Positions 31,687 to 36,659 of a stretch of DNA of 36,659 bases are shown in pieces (positions within the stretch are counted from its first letter, which is position 1; every line of letters starts with the position of its first letter). The DNA is from Acidimicrobiia bacterium (GTDB lineage: Bacteria; Actinomycetota; Acidimicrobiia; Spongiisociales; UBA5794). The translations under genes and the position numbers were made by a program. The stretch lies in NCBI GenBank assembly GCA_030066875.1, contig JASJAS010000029.1, forward strand, positions 1 through 36,659. The letters run 5' to 3'. The notes under the pieces were generated by a model. That model was given only the letters and a program-made list of their open reading frames with translations. It searched no databases and was not told the origin of the DNA.

Positions 31687-33495
31687 ATGGACTACCAGGC
31701 GCTCTACCGGAAGTATCGGCCGCAGCTGTTCAGCGAGGTCATCGGCCAGGACCACGTGACAACGACCCTCTCTCGCGAGGTGATCGAGGGCAAGGTCGCG
31801 CACGCCTACCTGTTCGCCGGTCCCCGTGGAACCGGAAAGACCACGACGGCTCGCCTACTCGCAAAATCGCTCAACTGCGAGAACCGTGCCGCCAACGGGG
31901 AGCCGTGCAACGATTGTCTGTCGTGCGCCTCGGTAGCCGAGGGCAACTCGCTCGACGTCATCGAACTCGACGCGGCTTCGCATAACAAGGTGGAAGACGT
32001 ACGGGAGATTCGCGCCAACGTCGGCACCGTTGCCGTCGCCGGCGGTGCTCGCAAGGTCTACATCCTCGATGAGGCACACATGCTCTCGAGGGCGGCGGGC
32101 AACGCCTTGCTCAAGACGCTCGAGGAACCGCCGGAACATGTGATCTTCGTGTTGGCGACCACTGAGCCCTACAAGCTTCTCGACACGATTCGCAGTCGTG
32201 CGCAGCGGTTCGACTTCCTGCCGGTGCCCGTCGAAATCCTCATCGACTATCTGGCGGAGATCAGCCGGCGGGAAGGCTTCGATGTGACCTCTGACGGGTT
32301 GGCCGGGGTGGCGACCCATGCCAAGGGCTCGGTTAGGGACGCGATGAGCTTGCTGGAACAAGTCGCCGCTCTTGGTGGTGGTTCGGTCGAAGCAAGTGTG
32401 GTAGCTCGTGCACTCGGGCTGGCGGATCGCGACGCCTTTGCAAAGTTGGCTGAGGCCATATCCAATCAGGATGCTCCCGCAGCTTTGGCTCTCGTTTCGG
32501 AGTTGGCCGCACGCGGCGGTGATCTGAGACGGTTTGTCGCTGAGGCGATGGGGTTCTTCAGGGGAGTGTTCCTGGCGCAGTACGCACCCAATCTCGAGGA
32601 GATCGCAGACGAACCCATCGACACCCTCGTCGAATGGCGGCGTCACGCACAATCGCTGAGTGCGGCCGAGGTCCTGCGGGCGGTCGATCAGCTTTCCGAG
32701 GCGCTGCTGCATCTCCGCCAAGGCCGCGAAGAGCGTCTGGTCACCGAGTTGACACTGATTCGGTTGACGCGTCCGGAGACGAGCGTCGATGCCGATGCCC
32801 TGAATGTACGTCTGGAGCGGCTCGAACAGCAACGTCACAGCGGTGGGGGGGCGGCCACGCCCGCCGTCGCCGGATCCGGCGAACCGGTGCCAGCGCCCGT
32901 TCCTGAAAGCACAGCTGTGGCGACCCCAGCAGAGCATGTGGACGACGAGGATTCCACTGCGCCGTTTGAAGCAGCTGTCGAGCCGGCACCCACCGTCGTG
33001 CCGGATCCGGCCGTCCCAGTACCGCCCGACGAGTCCAGCGTGGAATCTGATTCGTCGCTTGTCGAAGCTGCGACCGAGGAAACGGTGGCTCAGGTTGACA
33101 TCGCGACTTTCGAATCGGCCTGGCCGGCGATCGCAGCGCGAATGCGCGACCTCGCCGGTCCTTCGCGCCATGCCCTACTCAAAGAAGTGCAGCCGGTTCG
33201 AGTCGATGACGGCACGGTCGTCTTCGAACTACCGGCTCACCTCCCGTTCCACCTCCAGCAGCTGCGGGCCGACCGCGAGCTTCACACGCTTCTCCAGCAG
33301 GCCGCGGCTGAGTTGATGGGCGGTGCAGTCGGGATCGAATTCCGGGCTCATGTGGCCACCGAGCGCCCGCAGGTGTCAGCGGCGGAACCGTCCCGGACCC
33401 CCGATGAGCATGAGTTGCTCGACGAGGATGAAGGGGCAATCGACCCAACAGACCTTGTCGTCGACATTCTGGGCGGTGAGATCATCGACGAGTAA
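31687..33495 (+). CDS. dnaX: DNA polymerase III subunit gamma/tau
   Basis: A 602-residue clamp-loader ATPase subunit of the replisome. The start MDYQALYRKYRPQLFSEVIGQ is diagnostic. Walker A is GPRGTGKT (45-52), and the zinc module has Cys64, Cys74, Cys77 and Cys80. The DEAH-like YILDEAHML and the SRC-like IRSRAQRFDF follow. Clamp-loader domain III ends near 360. A Pro/Ala/Glu-rich disordered stretch (about 390-480) leads to a tau-like C-terminal domain (VDIATFESAWPAIAARMRDL). The start at 31687 fits both the family N-terminus and the -10 box seven bases upstream. It heads the dnaX-ybaB-recR block. Confidence 0.95.
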   Translation: MDYQALYRKYRPQLFSEVIGQDHVTTTLSREVIEGKVAHAYLFAGPRGTGKTTTARLLAKSLNCENRAANGEPCNDCLSCASVAEGNSLDVIELDAASHNKVEDVREIRANVGTVAVAGGARKVYILDEAHMLSRAAGNALLKTLEEPPEHVIFVLATTEPYKLLDTIRSRAQRFDFLPVPVEILIDYLAEISRREGFDVTSDGLAGVATHAKGSVRDAMSLLEQVAALGGGSVEASVVARALGLADRDAFAKLAEAISNQDAPAALALVSELAARGGDLRRFVAEAMGFFRGVFLAQYAPNLEEIADEPIDTLVEWRRHAQSLSAAEVLRAVDQLSEALLHLRQGREERLVTELTLIRLTRPETSVDADALNVRLERLEQQRHSGGGAATPAVAGSGEPVPAPVPESTAVATPAEHVDDEDSTAPFEAAVEPAPTVVPDPAVPVPPDESSVESDSSLVEAATEETVAQVDIATFESAWPAIAARMRDLAGPSRHALLKEVQPVRVDDGTVVFELPAHLPFHLQQLRADRELHTLLQQAAAELMGGAVGIEFRAHVATERPQVSAAEPSRTPDEHELLDEDEGAIDPTDLVVDILGGEIIDE

Positions 33496-33606
33496 GCGGC
33501 TGTGTCCAGGCCGTGTCTATTCGGCTGTGAGTCCCCAGCCGAGCACATGCGGTCGACTGACATCGCGCAGCCGCTCCACATGCACTCGCATCCACCGGAA
33601 CTCCTC

Positions 33607-33612
33607 TACTCT
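33607..33612 (+). promoter_or_regulatory. -10 box, leaderless start of ybaB
   Basis: TACTCT is followed by exactly seven bases and the ATG at 33620, with no ribosome site. It indicates that ybaB-recR has its own promoter inside the conserved block. Confidence 0.5.
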
Positions 33613-33619
33613 CTGGCCT

Positions 33620-33946
33620 ATGGGACGAATGCCAAAAGACATGCGCCAGTTGATGCAGCAGGCGCAGAAGATGCAGGAAGAACTGCAAAAGACCCAATCG
33701 GACCTGTCGGAGCGCACCTATGAAGCGACCGCAGGGGGCGGTGTGGTCAAGGCTGTCGTGAGGGGGTCGGGTGAGCTCGTTTCGGTCGAGTTCGACCCCA
33801 CGGTCCTGGATCCGGACGATCCGGAGATGGCGGGCGACCTCGTAGTGGCCGCAGTCAATGCAGCATTGAAGATGGCCAGCGACGACGCCGGGGCTGCGAT
33901 GGGAGGCTTGGCCGGAGGTCTCGACCTCGGCGGTCTCCTCGGCTGA
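33620..33946 (+). CDS. ybaB: YbaB/EbfC nucleoid-associated protein
   Basis: A 108-residue DNA-binding protein of the YbaB/EbfC family, a dimer that grips DNA like tweezers and lies beside recR in many genomes. Matching segments are MRQLMQQAQKMQEELQKTQS, the strands YEATAGGGVVKAVVRGSGELVSVEFDP and VVAAVNAALKMAS. The C-terminus is glycine-rich. The ATG at 33620 is supported by the -10 box seven bases upstream; an ATG three codons later is possible. The stop shares one base with the recR start (TGATG). Confidence 0.93.
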   Translation: MGRMPKDMRQLMQQAQKMQEELQKTQSDLSERTYEATAGGGVVKAVVRGSGELVSVEFDPTVLDPDDPEMAGDLVVAAVNAALKMASDDAGAAMGGLAGGLDLGGLLG

Positions 33947-34539
33947 TGTACGAACCTCCCGTTCAGCGTCTGGTCGACGAGTTGGCGCGTCTGCCGGGTG
34001 TCGGGCGAAAGAGCGCCCAGCGCCTCGCCTTCCATCTGCTCCATATCGATCAAGCCGATGCCGAACGCCTCGGGAACGCGATTATCGATCTGCGGCGGCA
34101 GGTTCGGCTTTGTGAGAGGTGTTTCAACATCACCGCCGATCAGCAGTGCTCGATTTGCCTCGATCTGAGGCGCGACCCCACATACGTATGTGTCGTCGAG
34201 CGGGCTCAGGACATATCGGTGCTGGAAAGGACCCAGGAGTTCAACGGGCGCTATCACGTCTTGGGCGGCGCGATCTCCCCGATCGCCGGCATCGGTCCGG
34301 ACCAGCTGCGAATGAAGGAACTGGTTGCCCGTGTCGAGGCAGAATCGATCGCAGAAGTGATTGCAGCTACCAACCCGACCGTGGAAGGCGACACGACAGC
34401 GCTGTACCTCGCTCGGCTGCTGAAGCCTCTCGGTGTCAAGGTTTCCAGACTCGCCAGCGGGCTTCCGGTCGGAGGCGACCTCGACTACGCCGACGAGATC
34501 ACGCTGGGCCGGGCGTTGGCGGGTCGCAAAGAGCTGTGA
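33946..34539 (+). CDS. recR: recombination protein RecR
   Basis: A 197-residue RecFOR-pathway protein that helps load RecA at gaps. It has the helix-hairpin-helix LARLPGVGRKSAQRLAFHLL, a C4-type zinc finger (CERCFNITADQQCSIC) and a Toprim domain (VCVVERAQDISVLERT, ATNPTVEGDTTALYLARLL), ending in the Walker-B-like segment DLDYADEITLGRAL. Length is standard. It is translationally coupled to ybaB upstream and overlaps the downstream glycosyltransferase by four bases (GTGA). Confidence 0.96.
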   Translation: MYEPPVQRLVDELARLPGVGRKSAQRLAFHLLHIDQADAERLGNAIIDLRRQVRLCERCFNITADQQCSICLDLRRDPTYVCVVERAQDISVLERTQEFNGRYHVLGGAISPIAGIGPDQLRMKELVARVEAESIAEVIAATNPTVEGDTTALYLARLLKPLGVKVSRLASGLPVGGDLDYADEITLGRALAGRKEL

Positions 34540-35639
34540 GGGTCGCCGTTGTAGAGCCCTATCTCGGCGGCTCGCACGCCTCCTGGGCTCTTGGCTACCA
34601 GGCGCATTCCGAACACGAAATCGTGGTTCTGTCGCATACGGACAGGTTTTGGAAGTGGCGCATGCACGGCGCTCACGTAACCCTGGCCCAGGATCTCGAG
34701 GCGGAAGTGGAGGAGAATGGGCCCGTCGATGTCGTTGTCGGCAGCAGCATGCTCAATGGGGCGGGTTTCGTCGGCTTGGCGAGGCGCGTCCTCGGATCTG
34801 CGACGTTTGTCGTCTTCATGCACGAGAACCAGTTGGGCTACCCGCTGTCGCCCCGGGACCGAGCCGACCTGACCTACCCGATGATCAACTGGACGTCGAT
34901 GGCCGTCGCCGACTTGGTGATCTTCAACTCGGAGTTTCACCGCACAGAGTGGTTCGATGAAGTACCCCGTTTCTTGCGACAGTTTCCCGACTACCAGCAA
35001 CAGTCGTTCGTACCTGCGGTCAGAGAACGGTCCCTTGTGCTTCCGGTTGGAGTCGACTTGCGCCGGTTCGACGGCGTCGCACGTTCCGAGAATGAAGCGC
35101 CGCGGATCCTGTGGAATCAGCGCTGGGAGTACGACAAAGGTCCCGGCGAGCTGGCCGCGGCTATGCAGGAATTGGACCGTCGGGGTGTCGAGTTCGAGCT
35201 GGTGCTGGCAGGAGAGCAGTTTCCGACGGATCCCGATGAGTTCGTGAGCCTTCGGGCTGAATTGGGCAACAAGCTCATTCACTACGGGTGGGCGGAGCCG
35301 GATACGTATGTGGAGCTTCTCGCTTCGAGCGACATCGTCGTGTCCACCGCACACCATGAGTTCTTCGGCATCGCCATAACCGAGGCGGTCTACGCCGGCG
35401 CTTTTCCGGTATTGCCCAATCGAGTTGTCTATCCCGAGCGGATCCCGGCCCGATTCCACGACAAATGCCTATATCGCGACTCGGCGGGACTGGTGGACCG
35501 CGTCCTCTGGGCGACCGAGAACAGGGAGGCAGCGCGTGCCGTCGCCGCCATCATCGGGGAAGGCATGGCGACCGCCGATTGGTCTGTTGTGGCCCCGCGC
35601 TACGACGAGGCGCTGACTGCGGCTGCCACCGCAGGCTGA
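34536..35639 (+). CDS. DUF3524 glycosyltransferase, tRNA-queuosine mannosyltransferase-like
   Basis: A 367-residue GT-B glycosyltransferase resembling human GTDC1/QTMAN, which attaches mannose to queuosine in tRNA-Asp. The N-terminal DUF3524 pattern is VEPYLGGSHASWALGY, FWKWRMHGA, VVVGSSMLNG, FMHENQLGYPLS and NSEFHRTEWF. The C-terminal nucleotide-sugar half has NQRWEYDKGPGELAAAM, LVLAGEQF and the donor-site motif HHEFFGIAITEAVYAG. The GTG at 34536 overlaps the recR stop; the frame is open upstream, but only as a shadow of recR. The function is by homology to the eukaryotic enzyme; bacterial members may use another sugar or acceptor. Confidence 0.82.
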   Translation: MRVAVVEPYLGGSHASWALGYQAHSEHEIVVLSHTDRFWKWRMHGAHVTLAQDLEAEVEENGPVDVVVGSSMLNGAGFVGLARRVLGSATFVVFMHENQLGYPLSPRDRADLTYPMINWTSMAVADLVIFNSEFHRTEWFDEVPRFLRQFPDYQQQSFVPAVRERSLVLPVGVDLRRFDGVARSENEAPRILWNQRWEYDKGPGELAAAMQELDRRGVEFELVLAGEQFPTDPDEFVSLRAELGNKLIHYGWAEPDTYVELLASSDIVVSTAHHEFFGIAITEAVYAGAFPVLPNRVVYPERIPARFHDKCLYRDSAGLVDRVLWATENREAARAVAAIIGEGMATADWSVVAPRYDEALTAAATAG

Positions 35640-35646
35640 CCTCTGC

Positions 35647-36630
35647 CTATATCTCGAAAGCGCTCAGGTCACGGAGTTGATCCACAGAGTGAATCGCGTT
35701 GATGAATCGCACCGTCCCGGTCTTTGACCTAAGCACCAGCGAGTGGGTGTGAACGTTGTGACTACCGAAGCGCACACCCTCGAGGAGCTCTCCAGTGGTC
35801 ACTCCGGTTGCGGCGAAGAACGTGTTGTCCGAGTCTACGAGGTCGCGGGTAGTCAGCACCTGTTCCAGGTCGAGCCCCTCTTCGGCGGCGAAAACCCGTT
35901 CGCTGTCGTCACGCGGCCACAGCTTGGCTTGGATCTCTCCGTTTAGAGCGGCGAGCGCGCAAGCCGACGTCACGGCCTCGGGCGAACCGCCGATGCCGAA
36001 CAGGATGTCGACCCCGCTGTCTGCCTTGGCGGTCGCGATGCTGCCGGAAATGTCACCATCTCCGATAAGTGCGATCCTGGCGCCGGCTTCACGTACTGCC
36101 TGCACGTATGGTTCGTTGCGGGGCCGATCGAGAATGATCGCGGTGACGTCGGAGATCGGTTTGTCCTTGGCCTTGGCGACCTGCTGCAGGTTGTGCACCA
36201 CGGGTGCCTCGATGTCGATCATGCCGGCAGTCGCCGGACCGACTGCGATCTTGTCCATGTAGACGAGCTTTCCGGGCGCGTACATAGTTCCCCGCGGCGC
36301 CAGTGCGATCACGGCGAGTGCCCCGGGCATACCCCGGGCGGTCAACCGGGTGCCGTCGACCGGATCGACGGCGACGTCAACTAGAGGCGGATCCCCGTTG
36401 CCGACGATCTCGCCGTTGTACAGCATCGGAGCTTCGTCCTTCTCGCCTTCGCCGATGACTACGACGCCGTCCATGTCGATGGTGCTGAGCACTTGCCGCA
36501 TGGCATCTACCGCAGCTTGGTCGACGGACTCCTTGTCTCCCCGGCCCTGGTGTCTGGCTGCCGCGATGGCGGCAACCTCGGTGACACGAACCAGCTCCAG
36601 TGCGAGGTTTCTGTCTGGTGCTTCAGCCAT
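35647..36630 (-). CDS. glpX: class II fructose-1,6-bisphosphatase
   Basis: A 327-residue class II FBPase, catalysing the last irreversible step of gluconeogenesis and, in many actinomycetes, the only FBPase. Motifs are the lithium-sensitive-phosphatase-type metal sites GEGEKDEAPMLYNGE and VDPVDGTRL, then GIGGSPEAVTSACALAALNG and the C-terminal THSLVLRSKTGTVRFI. Length is standard. AGGAGG lies well placed before the ATG. It converges on the glycosyltransferase gene with seven bases between the stops. Confidence 0.95.
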   Translation of the reverse strand: MAEAPDRNLALELVRVTEVAAIAAARHQGRGDKESVDQAAVDAMRQVLSTIDMDGVVVIGEGEKDEAPMLYNGEIVGNGDPPLVDVAVDPVDGTRLTARGMPGALAVIALAPRGTMYAPGKLVYMDKIAVGPATAGMIDIEAPVVHNLQQVAKAKDKPISDVTAIILDRPRNEPYVQAVREAGARIALIGDGDISGSIATAKADSGVDILFGIGGSPEAVTSACALAALNGEIQAKLWPRDDSERVFAAEEGLDLEQVLTTRDLVDSDNTFFAATGVTTGELLEGVRFGSHNVHTHSLVLRSKTGTVRFINAIHSVDQLRDLSAFEI

Positions 36631-36659
36631 TGGAGTCCTCCTAGTGGACCTTCACGATG

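Noticed and set aside
31855-33171. A 438-codon open frame opposite dnaX.
   Set aside because: It is antisense to dnaX, whose family motifs run through the whole stretch, and lacks any domain pattern.

Overview
The window is about 60% GC and tightly packed with genes. It looks like a chromosomal segment from an actinomycete outside the well-studied genera. An uncultured Acidimicrobiia-type lineage would fit, but this is inferred from gene content: a sigK-rskA-ufaA1-type locus, an lprG/P55-type pair, a DUF3152 protein, a class II FBPase (GlpX), PspC/LiaF-like membrane proteins, and apparently frequent leaderless starts. I recognised no rRNA, tRNA, CRISPR array, insertion sequence or prophage. 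No gap between genes exceeds 300 bp.

Layout. (1) 1-6154, plus strand: a prolyl oligopeptidase lacking its N-terminus, then an orphan histidine kinase overlapping by 4 bp a secreted Ig/cadherin-like repeat protein that ends in a transmembrane helix and a cytosolic cold-shock-like domain. (2) 6206-13344: a light/oxidative-stress lipid module. A FAD oxidoreductase, a DUF1365 protein and a UfaA1-type methyltransferase form one operon. An SRPBCC protein diverges from it. A SigK-type sigma factor, an RskA-type anti-sigma factor and a short-chain dehydrogenase form a second operon. Divergent from the sigma gene is a regulator with a CarH/LitR-type B12 photoreceptor domain. (3) 13341-16351, minus: an LprG-like lipoprotein and a P55-like MFS exporter that carries an extra membrane-anchored, strand-rich repeat domain. 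(4) 16636-25594: GNAT, a small DUF1876-like protein, a cytosine-deaminase-like amidohydrolase with altered active-site residues, a PspC / LiaF-like / small membrane protein / CDF transporter operon, dodecin, small membrane proteins, a MerR regulator with a GyrI-like partner, an Lrp/AsnC regulator and a dGTPase. (5) 25607-31573, minus: a PhnDCE-type importer with an unusually large permease, plus a HAD 5'-nucleotidase and a DUF3152 protein. (6) 31687-36630: the conserved dnaX-ybaB-recR block, a tRNA-queuosine mannosyltransferase-like glycosyltransferase joined to recR, and convergent glpX.

The most striking system is (2). Its gene set matches the mycobacterial SigK-RskA-UfaA1 locus, but it has a B12 light-sensor gene divergent from the sigma gene. 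Promoter-like sequences support the wiring: a housekeeping-type promoter overlapped by a palindrome lies before the sigma gene, and two facing ECF-type promoters lie between the lipid operon and the SRPBCC gene. A reasonable model is that light inactivates the B12 repressor, the sigma factor is made, and membrane fatty acids are modified. All functional statements here come from sequence reading alone; no database search was run.
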